From positions 1 through 37,504 of the forward strand of contig PHBX01000033.1 in NCBI GenBank assembly GCA_002842045.1: 37,504 nt of DNA, given 5' to 3'. Below, in pieces: positions 7,316 through 16,541 of the stretch. The number at the start of each line of letters is the position of its first letter. The first letter of the stretch is position 1. Source of the stretch: Chloroflexi bacterium HGW-Chloroflexi-3. Its GTDB lineage: Bacteria > Chloroflexota > Anaerolineae > Anaerolineales > Anaerolineaceae. The notes beneath the pieces were generated by a model. It saw only the letters and a program-made list of their open reading frames with translations. It made no database searches and had not been told where the DNA came from. Made by a program: the position numbers and the translations under genes.

Positions 7316-8796
7316 TCATCTATCCAATCCTCCTTCCTCTGATATTTGCAATCATTACTGTTTTATTCTGGGAGAATCAGCAGGTAAAACGTGCCCTTTC
7401 GATCATCAGCACTGGCTTATTGATGATTGTGAATATCAATATCTTCTTTCTGGTTTATCGGGAAGGTATTCAGGTTGTCCAGGTTGGTGATTGGCCGGCA
7501 CCTTTTGGAATTTCTCTGGTGGTCGATCTTTTCAGCGCCATCATGCTATTAACGACATCCATTATCGCATTCTTACTGGCGATCTATAGTTTCAGCGGAA
7601 TCGATCTGGCACGCCGAAAATTCGGATATTTCCCCCTCTTCCAATTTTTATTGATGGGCGTGAATGGAGCACTCTGTACTGGAGATCTTTTTAACCTATA
7701 CGTCTGGTTTGAGGTTATGTTGATGTCCTCATTTGTGTTGATCGCTCTGGGGGGCGAACGCACACAAATTGAAGGAGCGATCAAATATGTAATTCTCAAC
7801 TTGCTGGCATCAACACTATTCCTTTCTGCCATCGGATTAACCTATAACCTGGCTGGTACGCTTAATATGGCAGATCTGGCTTTACGTCTGCAGGTTGTGC
7901 AAACTTCCGGACAGGTAACTGTGATCGCCGTTCTCTTCCTGGTGGCATTCGGTATCAAATCGGCGATTTTTCCCCTGTTCTTCTGGCTTCCTGCTTCCTA
8001 CCACACGCCACCCGTTACCATTACAGCCTTGTTTTCAGCCTTATTGACGAAAGTTGGGATGTACACCCTGATTCGCTTCTTCACATTGTTGTTCCCATTT
8101 GAAAGTGAATTCACACACACCATCATTTTAACCTCTGCGGGATTCACCATGCTGACCGGTGTGCTGGGGGCTGCTTCACAGACGGATTTACGGCGATTGC
8201 TTTCTTTCCATATCATCAGCCAGATTGGGTATATTTTCATGGGCTTGGGTCTTTTTACAGAATATGCCATCGCTGCCAGCATCTATTTCCTGGTTCATAT
8301 TATTCTGGCAAAGACTGCGCTCTTTCTCTCAGCCGGGATGGTCGAATCCATACAGGGTTCGTTTGACTTGAAGAAGCTGGGTGGCTTATATAAGCACCGG
8401 ATTGGATTATCGATGTTATTCCTGTTGCCTGCGCTTTCGGTGGCCGGGTTACCGCCGTTCTCTGGATTCTTTGCGAAACTGGGTTTGATCATCGCTGGTC
8501 TGGAAAGCAAGCAATACTTCATTATTGGGTTAGCACTGTTTGTAAGCCTGATGACATTATTTTCGATGACCAAGGTCTGGAATGAAGCTTATTGGAAACC
8601 ACCAAAGGACTCACAATATGCAGATCAACAAAAACCGGTTTCCGCCTGGAGATGGGTGCCCAGCATTACAATCGTGTTGTTTTCTGTGTTATTAGGGTTA
8701 TTAGCCAATCCGATTTTTGAGGTTTGCCAAATGGCTGCGGCTCAATTAATGGATCCAACACAATATATCCGTGCTGTTCTGGGGATGGTGCGATGA
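7312..8796 (+). CDS. mrpD: Mrp Na+/H+ antiporter subunit D
   Basis: The second antiporter-like subunit, related to NuoM/NuoN, 494 residues with about 14 hydrophobic segments. The proton-path residues are present: Glu134 in NLYVWFEVMLMSSFVLIALG and Lys216 in FGIKSAIFPLFFWLPASYHT, and the LLTKVGMYTLIRFF helix carries another conserved Lys. Later motifs are LSFHIISQIGYIFMGLGL and LPALSVAGLPPFSGFFAKLG. Together with MrpA it makes the two ion channels of the complex. Both ends overlap neighbours by four bases, implying translational coupling. Confidence 0.95.
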   Translation: MIIYPILLPLIFAIITVLFWENQQVKRALSIISTGLLMIVNINIFFLVYREGIQVVQVGDWPAPFGISLVVDLFSAIMLLTTSIIAFLLAIYSFSGIDLARRKFGYFPLFQFLLMGVNGALCTGDLFNLYVWFEVMLMSSFVLIALGGERTQIEGAIKYVILNLLASTLFLSAIGLTYNLAGTLNMADLALRLQVVQTSGQVTVIAVLFLVAFGIKSAIFPLFFWLPASYHTPPVTITALFSALLTKVGMYTLIRFFTLLFPFESEFTHTIILTSAGFTMLTGVLGAASQTDLRRLLSFHIISQIGYIFMGLGLFTEYAIAASIYFLVHIILAKTALFLSAGMVESIQGSFDLKKLGGLYKHRIGLSMLFLLPALSVAGLPPFSGFFAKLGLIIAGLESKQYFIIGLALFVSLMTLFSMTKVWNEAYWKPPKDSQYADQQKPVSAWRWVPSITIVLFSVLLGLLANPIFEVCQMAAAQLMDPTQYIRAVLGMVR

Positions 8797-9266
8797 GCCT
8801 GTTGTTATTGAATGTTCTGCTGGCACTCGCCTGGAGTGCATTAATGGGTAATTTCGACCCACCTTATTTATTGTTTGGTTTTGTGCTGGGTTATTTTATT
8901 TTATGGTTGTTCCAAAAACCACCCAGAACCCAGAAATATTTCAGAGAAGTCCCTTTAGTGATTGAATTTGGCTTCTTTTTCCTGTGGGAGATTGTTGTTT
9001 CCAATATTCGGCTGACAATCACGATTCTTTCTCCCCACCCCCAATTAAGACCTGCGGTTGTAGCTGTCCCGTTGGACCTAAAAAGCGAAGTGGGTATTGT
9101 TCTTCTGGCAAATATGATTACGCTTACACCAGGCACTCTCAGTTTAGATATATCTTCCAACAAACATACGCTATACGTGCATATATTTGATTTGGATGAT
9201 CCTAAAAAGTTTGTTAAAAAAATAAAAAATAATTACGAACGACGTGTTCGGGAGATACTCGAATGA
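8793..9266 (+). CDS. mrpE: Mrp Na+/H+ antiporter subunit E
   Basis: A 157-residue membrane protein with two or three N-terminal hydrophobic segments followed by a cytoplasmic domain. Diagnostic parts are LALAWSALMG, LLFGFVLGYFILWL, EIVVSNIRLTITIL and the ANMITLTPGTLSLDIS motif conserved in MrpE. The frame is open further upstream (from 8724), but that segment is the shadow of mrpD; the ATG at 8793 overlaps the mrpD stop and fits the family length. The tail is rich in Lys and Arg. Confidence 0.94.
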   Translation: MSLLLLNVLLALAWSALMGNFDPPYLLFGFVLGYFILWLFQKPPRTQKYFREVPLVIEFGFFFLWEIVVSNIRLTITILSPHPQLRPAVVAVPLDLKSEVGIVLLANMITLTPGTLSLDISSNKHTLYVHIFDLDDPKKFVKKIKNNYERRVREILE

Positions 9267-9526
9267 TTGTTGAAATTCTCTGGTATGTCATCTTCTCCTT
9301 TTTGGCAATCGGTTTTATCTCAGCATTCATCAGATTGGCAAAGGGACCGCATTTACCAGATCGGATCATCTCTCTGGATCTGATTTCGATCATGGCTATT
9401 GGTTTTTTCGTGGCATATGCTGTTCTTTATGATCAATCCAGTTTTCTGGATGTTTCAATCATCCTGGCAATTATTACTTTCTTAGGCACTGTGGCTTTTG
9501 CTTATTATCTTGAAAGGCGGGTGTAG
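9263..9526 (+). CDS. mrpF: Mrp Na+/H+ antiporter subunit F
   Basis: An 87-residue protein with three membrane helices. It shows the MrpF signature FIRLAKGPHLPDRIISLDLI after the first helix, then AIGFFVAYAVLYDQSSFLDV and ILAIITFLGTVAFAYYLERR. The length is normal. It overlaps the mrpE stop by four bases and is followed after two bases by mrpG. Confidence 0.94.
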   Translation: MIVEILWYVIFSFLAIGFISAFIRLAKGPHLPDRIISLDLISIMAIGFFVAYAVLYDQSSFLDVSIILAIITFLGTVAFAYYLERRV

Positions 9527-9528
9527 CC

Positions 9529-9945
9529 ATGGCTGAATACATCATTCTGGGAATATTTTTACTGGGTTCATTCCTTGTACTGGTTGCTGGAATTGGTTTG
9601 CTGCGGATGCCTGATCTTTTCCTGCGGATGTCAGCCACTGCAAAAGCTGGAACACTGGGTACTGGTCTGATGGTGTTGGGAGCAGCCATTTATTTTAATG
9701 AGTTTGCTATTTATACCCGTGCGATTGCTCTGATTGCGTTTCTTTTTGTTACTGCACCGGTAGCCGCCCACATGCTGGGTCGTGCTGCGTATTTTGATGG
9801 TGTACCTTTATGGAAAGGCACCATACAAGATGATTTGCGTGGTCATTACAAGGTAACAACGCATAGTTTGGAAGAAGAGATTGTGCCTGAAAAGGATCAA
9901 CCACATGTAGAGGATGAGGCGGACGGTTTTGAAATCAATGAATGA
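9529..9945 (+). CDS. mrpG: Mrp Na+/H+ antiporter subunit G
   Basis: The last gene of the operon, 138 residues with three membrane helices. Conserved MrpG parts are GIGLLRMPDLFLRMSATAKA, TLGTGLMVLGAAIYF and RAIALIAFLFVTAPVAAHML, followed by GRAAYFDGVPLW. The tail is very acidic. No clear terminator is seen in the 36 bases that separate it from the convergent gene ending at 9982. Confidence 0.94.
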   Translation: MAEYIILGIFLLGSFLVLVAGIGLLRMPDLFLRMSATAKAGTLGTGLMVLGAAIYFNEFAIYTRAIALIAFLFVTAPVAAHMLGRAAYFDGVPLWKGTIQDDLRGHYKVTTHSLEEEIVPEKDQPHVEDEADGFEINE

Positions 9946-9981
9946 ACGTTTTTTAGACCACAGGCAGAGAACTATTTTTAG

Positions 9982-12318
9982 CTAATTAAAAGTTTCCGGC
10001 ACCAGATAGCCAACTGCCCGACTGTCATCATCATTCATCAAGACACGAATTTGATGTTCGGATCGAAAATCACTGACCTGGATTAATCGCAGGGAATCTT
10101 TCAAATTTGGATCAAGATCAATAAAATCAGAGACATGGTTGGGGGTTTGTTCAAAGAATTCTTCATTAATCATGTTCTGACCTTCATCCAGTGGGATTGC
10201 CAATGGATAAATCTGAGATTCCATCAAGTCCTGGAAAAAGTGAGTTCCCAGAGATGGTTCGGGAGGTAACCCGAAATGTTCACCAGCTAATTCAATCAAT
10301 GCCCGTGAATTATAAATATCTCCATAATCGATCGGCACACCCAGATCGGCATTTGAACTTCCCCAGCGGCCAGGACCAACACAAATGAAGACATCACCTT
10401 CCAAGGCTTTGTTGAGGCGACCAATGGCACGGGCCAGATTGAAGCGGTCATTGTTGGTTGGCAATGAGAAATAAGTCTCGTGTGGCACATAAATCACGTG
10501 GGTAATTCGCTGAATCTCTCCATGAGGCACCACAAAATGAGTGTCGAAAATGATATCGGATTCCGGGATCTTTTTTGGGATTTTCACTTCGGCGGATGAC
10601 ATCAATTGCGCTTGTGGCCGGCATTGCACCACACTGATACAAATCTCAGGTTTTCCCAATTCCGGCTCGTCGATTGCAATGGTAAATTCCACGTCCACGG
10701 GGAGTTTATAAGCATGCTCGAGGGCTGTTAGCATTTCGCGCATTGTTTCAGCAAAATCTGTGCGTTTGAGAAACTCATCATAAGTCACCACCAGATTTTT
10801 AGGATCTCCATCAATAATCCGGCTGCGTATGGGTTGAAAGTCACCACCTTGAGCCAACTGAGCAATGTACCGTAAGGGCTTATAGCTTGAATCCAACACA
10901 TCATGAATGGGGAGAGATTTGAAAACGTTTTCTTCCAGATCGATTAAATCCACGAATTGCTGTGAATATCGCCGGATGAGTTTTGGTATGGTGGATGGGC
11001 GCAACAAAGGATGGGAAAGCGCAATCACCCGTGGATAATCATTCCCTACCCGATCCACAGCGCGCGTTCCCAGACCCCATACCAGACGCACGAAACCATC
11101 CTCTGCCCGAATTTGGGGAGCCCAGCGATAAGTGTTTCGGCTGAAGGCAACTCCGGCGCCATGCGGGAGGTAATATTTTCCAAAGCGATTTCCCTGAACT
11201 TCTTGAATGAGGACAGCCATGCGCTCGTCATAATCCTGCAAGCCGCGTGCCCTCCGGTATAGCAATGCATTCGGGTTGAGGGTGGATGCGTATATTGTGG
11301 CGATTGCCTGGGTCAGATCTTTCAAGTTTTGATCCGTTGATCCCTGGTTGGGTAGAAAGACGCTGTCATATTTACCTGCAAATGAGGTGCCAAAATTATC
11401 TTCCAGTTGGCTGGAAGAGCGAACAATCATGGGTTGTTTTTCAACTTTTTCCAGGATCGCGGATAATCGATCCAGAATATCAGGCGGGAATCCGCCTGCC
11501 TGAAACTCACGCACAATCGCAGGGTACTCGGCGCGCATCTCTTCTTCACTTTTGTACTTTTGATCATTCCAATGCGTGAGATCATTGATGGTCATGAAAG
11601 TATAAATTTCATTGGATCCAATGTAATATGATTCGGGTGGGCTCATACAGGTACTGAGGTCAAACTCTTCTGTATCTGCCAATACCCGATGTGCCAAAAG
11701 CATACCGGCTGCTTTACCACCAATTTTTCCGGCGCCAATTTTCCGTTTACGGATCTCAAGTAAATCTCCCAATGTAAACCATTCTTTGGCGATGTTGATA
11801 TATTGCAATTGATCACTGATCAGGTTGCGGATCAATACGACTTTTGCCTCATGCATTCTGGCTTCATAGCGGGCGCGATCTTCAGGGCTCAGTTTTTCGA
11901 ACATCATGGCCTGTTCGAAGACAATTTCCTGAGGTGCCAATTCGGGATTGACAGAAAGCAGGTGATCCTGTTGCGAAACACCACGTTCGGAGAGAACTTC
12001 ATTGGTAATATGTTCGAACTCATCAAATGAAACCTGATGACTGAACAGTAAATCAGTTAGCTGATCACGGATGCGTTGTATCCGTGCATCCCATACATCC
12101 GAGTCCTCTTCGTTATAAGGGTCAATTAATCCCTCGCGTTCCTGAGAGCGGATGGCCATTTCGTGCACACGGGATTCAAAAGCCTGAGGCTGAATCAAGC
12201 CACGCTCAAACATAAGGCGTCGCATTCTTGCCCGTATCCTACCGCTGAGAATGGGGTATTGGCCTAAAGCCAGATAGATGGTTAATAAGCGGTCGGTGGA
12301 ATTGGAATTGGATGCCAT
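9982..12318 (-). CDS. PEP/pyruvate-binding domain (PPDK_N) protein
   Basis: A 778-residue cytoplasmic protein with an N-terminal helical region of about 200 residues and a central PPDK_N (PF01326) ATP-grasp-like domain, as in phosphoenolpyruvate synthase and pyruvate phosphate dikinase. Visible motifs are GKIGGKAAGMLLAHRVL, QPMIVRSSSQLEDNFGTSFA (the typical RSS..ED...SFAG signature), and VWGLGTRAVDR followed by NDYPRVIAL. The swivelling phosphohistidine domain (TSH motif) and PEP-binding TIM barrel of the full enzymes are not seen. It therefore probably performs only an ATP-dependent phosphotransfer half-reaction or has another role. RBS GAGGT stands seven bases before the ATG. dnaN lies just upstream on the same strand. 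Confidence 0.85.
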   Translation of the reverse strand: MASNSNSTDRLLTIYLALGQYPILSGRIRARMRRLMFERGLIQPQAFESRVHEMAIRSQEREGLIDPYNEEDSDVWDARIQRIRDQLTDLLFSHQVSFDEFEHITNEVLSERGVSQQDHLLSVNPELAPQEIVFEQAMMFEKLSPEDRARYEARMHEAKVVLIRNLISDQLQYINIAKEWFTLGDLLEIRKRKIGAGKIGGKAAGMLLAHRVLADTEEFDLSTCMSPPESYYIGSNEIYTFMTINDLTHWNDQKYKSEEEMRAEYPAIVREFQAGGFPPDILDRLSAILEKVEKQPMIVRSSSQLEDNFGTSFAGKYDSVFLPNQGSTDQNLKDLTQAIATIYASTLNPNALLYRRARGLQDYDERMAVLIQEVQGNRFGKYYLPHGAGVAFSRNTYRWAPQIRAEDGFVRLVWGLGTRAVDRVGNDYPRVIALSHPLLRPSTIPKLIRRYSQQFVDLIDLEENVFKSLPIHDVLDSSYKPLRYIAQLAQGGDFQPIRSRIIDGDPKNLVVTYDEFLKRTDFAETMREMLTALEHAYKLPVDVEFTIAIDEPELGKPEICISVVQCRPQAQLMSSAEVKIPKKIPESDIIFDTHFVVPHGEIQRITHVIYVPHETYFSLPTNNDRFNLARAIGRLNKALEGDVFICVGPGRWGSSNADLGVPIDYGDIYNSRALIELAGEHFGLPPEPSLGTHFFQDLMESQIYPLAIPLDEGQNMINEEFFEQTPNHVSDFIDLDPNLKDSLRLIQVSDFRSEHQIRVLMNDDDSRAVGYLVPETFN

Positions 12319-12406
12319 ACTTAATACCTCATCACTGACCAGATTTTTTGTTTTTTTACGATTTTAATCACAATAAATAACCGGGAATCGGGATGCTTTG
12401 TGATCT

Positions 12407-13534
12407 TTACCCCAGATGCATGGGCATGATTACATGCGTGAATTCATCTTCTCCAATGGGTTTAATGGTGGCGGGTGTATTGTTGGCATTGGTTTCAAGG
12501 GCAACACTCGGGGTTTTTACCACATCCAATACTTCACGCAAATAACGCACATTGAATGCAATCAGCAGACCATCGCCATCAATATTTGCGTCAAGCTGAA
12601 CTTCAGAGTTGCCTGTTTCTTCCGATTGTGCAGATATTTCCACAATGCCAGGACCTTCCATCTTGGGCTGAATATGCATGCGTATAATATTGTTGCCATC
12701 ACGGGCAATAATTTCAGCCTGGCGGCATGCTTTCTGAAAGCTGGGCGTGGAAACCACAGTATGCGTTTTGTAACTGCGTGGGATGATCACTTTGTAATCG
12801 GGAAAATTACCTTCTATTAATTGTGAGACAAGCTCCGCATCTTTCAGATTGAAAACAACCTGTCCTCTTCCAGCCGGGACACTCATGCTGACAGTAGTAT
12901 CCCCATTGGCAGCGATTCTTGCCAGCTCATTCATAGCGCGGGCTGGAATGATAACCGAGATGGCTTTGTCTGTAGGATTGGTGACCGTAGAAGAACGCAC
13001 CGAAATGCGGAAACCATCGGTGGCTGCCATCGTGATGGTGGTGCCTTCGATTTGGGTCAGCACACCCTGTAAAACCGGGCGCGCTTCATCGGATGAAGCC
13101 GCAAATGCAACCTGTTGGATCATTTCTTTGAGATCGGCGACATTCAGTTCTACCCCACCTGATTTTTCAGGCAACGGCATGGGCGGATATTCCTGGGCAT
13201 CGATTCCTTTGATATCGGTACTGTTTGTCCCACAACGGACATTGAGTGTCTGGGTGCGATCGTTCAGCAACATTTCGACCCGATCATTGGGCAAGGTACT
13301 CACCAGATCAGAAACCGTACGGGCTGGTATGGTGATGGAACCTTCCTCTTCCACGGTCGCTTTGATCCAGCAGGAGATGCCCAATTCAAGATTGGTAGCC
13401 GAGAGGCGGATTCGTCCCTCATCGGTTGCAATCAAAACATTTGCCAAAACAGGCAAAGTGCTGCGAGGTGAAACTGCGCGTGAAACGGTGCTTAAGCCAT
13501 GTGCCAATTCTTGTTGTGAGACTGATGCTTTCAT
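12407..13534 (-). CDS. dnaN: DNA polymerase III beta subunit (sliding clamp)
   Basis: A 375-residue ring-clamp protein made of three similar domains of about 120 residues. It dimerises around DNA to give processivity to the replicative polymerase. Recognisable parts are ELAHGLSTVSRAVSPRSTLP at the N terminus, LSATNLELGI, PARTVSDLVSTLP, FAASSDEARPVLQGV, ATDGFRISVR, and at the C terminus the family-typical VIMPMHLG (E. coli ends in MPMRL). Length is normal. GAGGATAGCAC precedes the ATG. No dnaA or recF lies beside it, so the classical origin cluster is not preserved here; its start-side neighbour is the divergent DUF493 gene. Confidence 0.97.
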   Translation of the reverse strand: MKASVSQQELAHGLSTVSRAVSPRSTLPVLANVLIATDEGRIRLSATNLELGISCWIKATVEEEGSITIPARTVSDLVSTLPNDRVEMLLNDRTQTLNVRCGTNSTDIKGIDAQEYPPMPLPEKSGGVELNVADLKEMIQQVAFAASSDEARPVLQGVLTQIEGTTITMAATDGFRISVRSSTVTNPTDKAISVIIPARAMNELARIAANGDTTVSMSVPAGRGQVVFNLKDAELVSQLIEGNFPDYKVIIPRSYKTHTVVSTPSFQKACRQAEIIARDGNNIIRMHIQPKMEGPGIVEISAQSEETGNSEVQLDANIDGDGLLIAFNVRYLREVLDVVKTPSVALETNANNTPATIKPIGEDEFTHVIMPMHLG

Positions 13535-13629
13535 GTGCTATCCTCAAAATCTGTGATCAAGTAAAATTTTTTGTAAACTGTTTATGGTATCATTTTATGA
13601 TCATACTTCATGATCGCAAAGGAATAATT

Positions 13630-13893
13630 ATGATACCCGAAGATCAAGTTTTAGAGTTCCCATGTGCGTTCTCCATTAAATCAATTGGCGAGGATGATGA
13701 TTATCGGCAGTTTGTAACTGATACTGTTGCTGGTATTGTGGGTGAACTGGATCAGGGAGAGATTACCACGCGTTTAAGTAATGGGAACAAGTACCTGGCG
13801 GTGACTGTACCTTTTACTGCTCAGAATCGTGAACAATTAAAGGCTGTTTATCAGGCATTGAACCAGGATGTACGCACCCGGTTTGTGATCTAG
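13630..13893 (+). CDS. DUF493 (YbeD-like) family protein
   Basis: A small soluble alpha/beta protein of 87 residues. FPCAFSIKSIGEDDDYRQFV, the central EITTRLSNGNKYLAVTVPFTA strand pair and the end LYQ-type helix with DVRTRFVI match DUF493, an ACT-like ferredoxin fold of unknown function. The start at 13630 follows AAAGGA by seven bases; longer upstream frames lack a ribosome binding site and run into the dnaN promoter region. It diverges from dnaN. An inverted repeat GATCAT-N5-ATGATC at 13599-13615 lies between the two starts and could bind a regulator. Confidence 0.75.
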   Translation: MIPEDQVLEFPCAFSIKSIGEDDDYRQFVTDTVAGIVGELDQGEITTRLSNGNKYLAVTVPFTAQNREQLKAVYQALNQDVRTRFVI

Positions 13894-13915
13894 GGATGTA
13901 AAAAAACCGGATTAA

Positions 13916-13944
13916 ACAAAAAAGCTGGCTGCTTTTGCCAACTT
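13916..13944 (-). terminator. rho-independent terminator behind tRNA-Leu
   Basis: Read on the minus strand, AAGTTGGC and GCCAGCTT form an 8-bp stem (one G-U) with loop AAAAGCA, followed by TTTTTTG. It sits about 35 bases downstream of the tRNA 3' end. Confidence 0.75.
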
Positions 13945-13979
13945 CTTTCATGGGTAACGCCTATGATATAATCGCTGTG

Positions 13980-15123
<1,144 letters not shown>

Positions 15124-15155
15124 GGCAGTGAATCATCCCAGCACTGAGGTGTTCT

Positions 15156-16202
15156 GTGAGTGAATTGAATTTTGATACCTTGAGCGCGGCCATTGAAGAA
15201 CAACACAGACAAATCCCTTTCAGTGGCGTGATTCATGTTGCTCATCAGGATACACCAATTTTTTCGCACGCATATGGATTAGCCAATCGAAGCGATCAAA
15301 TCCCCAATCGTCTCAACACCCGCTTTGGGATTGCCTCCGGTGGCAAAATTTTCACTGCCACAGCGATTTCCCAATTGGTCTCAGCCGGGCTGCTATCTTT
15401 CGAACAACCTCTGGCAGATATTATCCCGGATTTATTGCCAAAACTCGATCCTCGCGTAACCATTGCGCATTTGCTGACCCATACCAGTGGTATTCCGGAT
15501 TACTTTGATGAGGAAGACGAATCCGACTATGAAGCCTGCTGGCGGAAGGTACCGGTTTATCAGATGCGCTCAGCCCTGGATTTTATTCCCTTTATTCGGG
15601 ATAAGAAAATGAAGTTTAATCCCGGGGAGCGCTTTGGGTACAGTAATATGGGATTTGTTTTGCTGGGGTTGGTGATTGGGAAGGTCGCAGGTATGCGTTT
15701 TCAGGCGTATATTGAAGAGAAGATCTTTGCACCTGCCTGGATGCGATCTTCGGGATATTTTTCCAGCGACTGCCTGCCAGCCCATTGTGCGACAGGGTAT
15801 ATTCTTGAGCCGGATGGCACATGGCGATCGAATATATTCTCCATTCCGGTGATAGGCCATGGAGACGGAGGCGTCTACACCACGGCAGCTGATATGGGTC
15901 GCTTTTGGAAAGCATTGTTTTCCCGTGCTTATTTTGATGCTGAGATGCTGGCTAGTATGACTCACGCACATATTCAGATCAAGCCCGGCAGCCCTCATCA
16001 TTATGGTTATGGCGTCTGGATGGATGAGATTACTGGCCAAAAGGGTTATTCGATCACCGGCGAGGATCCGGGGGTGGACTTTAATTCAAGCTTTTACCCG
16101 GATGCAAATCTGCAAATCACATTGCTGGCGAATACAAACGATGCCCTCTGGCCAATGGAAAAAACCATCCACAACGAAATTTTTGGTCTTGATCAGGCTT
16201 AA
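15156..16202 (+). CDS. serine hydrolase, beta-lactamase/DD-peptidase fold (class C family)
   Basis: A 348-residue protein of the PF00144 family (class C beta-lactamases, D-Ala carboxypeptidases, esterases). The catalytic motifs are S61-G-G-K64 (GIASGGKIF), Y162-S-N164 (GYSNMGF) and H235-G-D-G-G, with the TH-TSGIPDY segment after the first. No signal peptide is visible, so it may be cytosolic, which favours an esterase or peptidase role over beta-lactamase activity. The start is a GTG preceded by GAGGT six bases upstream. It follows ychF after 32 bases and is 12 bases before the grpB remnant. Confidence 0.88.
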   Translation: MSELNFDTLSAAIEEQHRQIPFSGVIHVAHQDTPIFSHAYGLANRSDQIPNRLNTRFGIASGGKIFTATAISQLVSAGLLSFEQPLADIIPDLLPKLDPRVTIAHLLTHTSGIPDYFDEEDESDYEACWRKVPVYQMRSALDFIPFIRDKKMKFNPGERFGYSNMGFVLLGLVIGKVAGMRFQAYIEEKIFAPAWMRSSGYFSSDCLPAHCATGYILEPDGTWRSNIFSIPVIGHGDGGVYTTAADMGRFWKALFSRAYFDAEMLASMTHAHIQIKPGSPHHYGYGVWMDEITGQKGYSITGEDPGVDFNSSFYPDANLQITLLANTNDALWPMEKTIHNEIFGLDQA

Positions 16203-16214
16203 CAGAGGGCTTCA

Positions 16215-16520
16215 ATGACAAATCCAAAATACCAGATTGTTGATTACAAAGAAAGCTGGCCGCAGGAATTTGCCCAAATTGCCAGACAACTCCGTGAAGG
16301 ACTGGGTGACCAGCTTTACCCCTTGCTGTTTCGTGACTGTCTTCGCTCCCATCCCAAAACTGCTGAGGCGTACGCACACTTGAAAAGGATGCTGGCAGAG
16401 CATTTGGCTGAACCTTCCATGTATCCGGATGTCAAAGATCCGGCTGTGGATTTAATCTACCTCGCAGCAGAAGACTGGGCGGAGCAAACCAACTGGAAGC
16501 CCGGTCGGTCTGATTTTTAA
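16215..16520 (+). CDS. GrpB/UPF0157-like protein with internal deletion
   Basis: The first ~35 residues (IVDYKESWPQEFAQIARQLR then EGLGDQL) match the opening of GrpB-family nucleotidyltransferase-fold proteins (PF04229). The following LLFRDCLRSHPKTAEAYAHL and the end match their C-terminal part. The middle of the family, with the IEHIGSTSVPGLxAKPIIDI active-site strand, is missing, so the protein has 101 residues instead of about 170-180. The junction falls between GLGDQL and YPLLFRD and preserves the frame. The product is unlikely to be catalytically active. It may be a true deletion derivative or a sequence artefact; another junction defect lies 2.2 kb upstream in tRNA-Leu/ychF. Confidence 0.7.
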   Translation: MTNPKYQIVDYKESWPQEFAQIARQLREGLGDQLYPLLFRDCLRSHPKTAEAYAHLKRMLAEHLAEPSMYPDVKDPAVDLIYLAAEDWAEQTNWKPGRSDF

Positions 16521-16541
16521 GGATTGTTGATAGGAAATATT

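Noticed and set aside
12345..12405. Hairpin ATCACAA/TTGTGAT behind dnaN as terminator
   Set aside because: The loop is long and no T tract follows in the dnaN direction.
12849..13556. 235-codon frame antisense to dnaN
   Set aside because: It lies completely within a clear dnaN and has no homology features or RBS; it is a shadow of codon bias.
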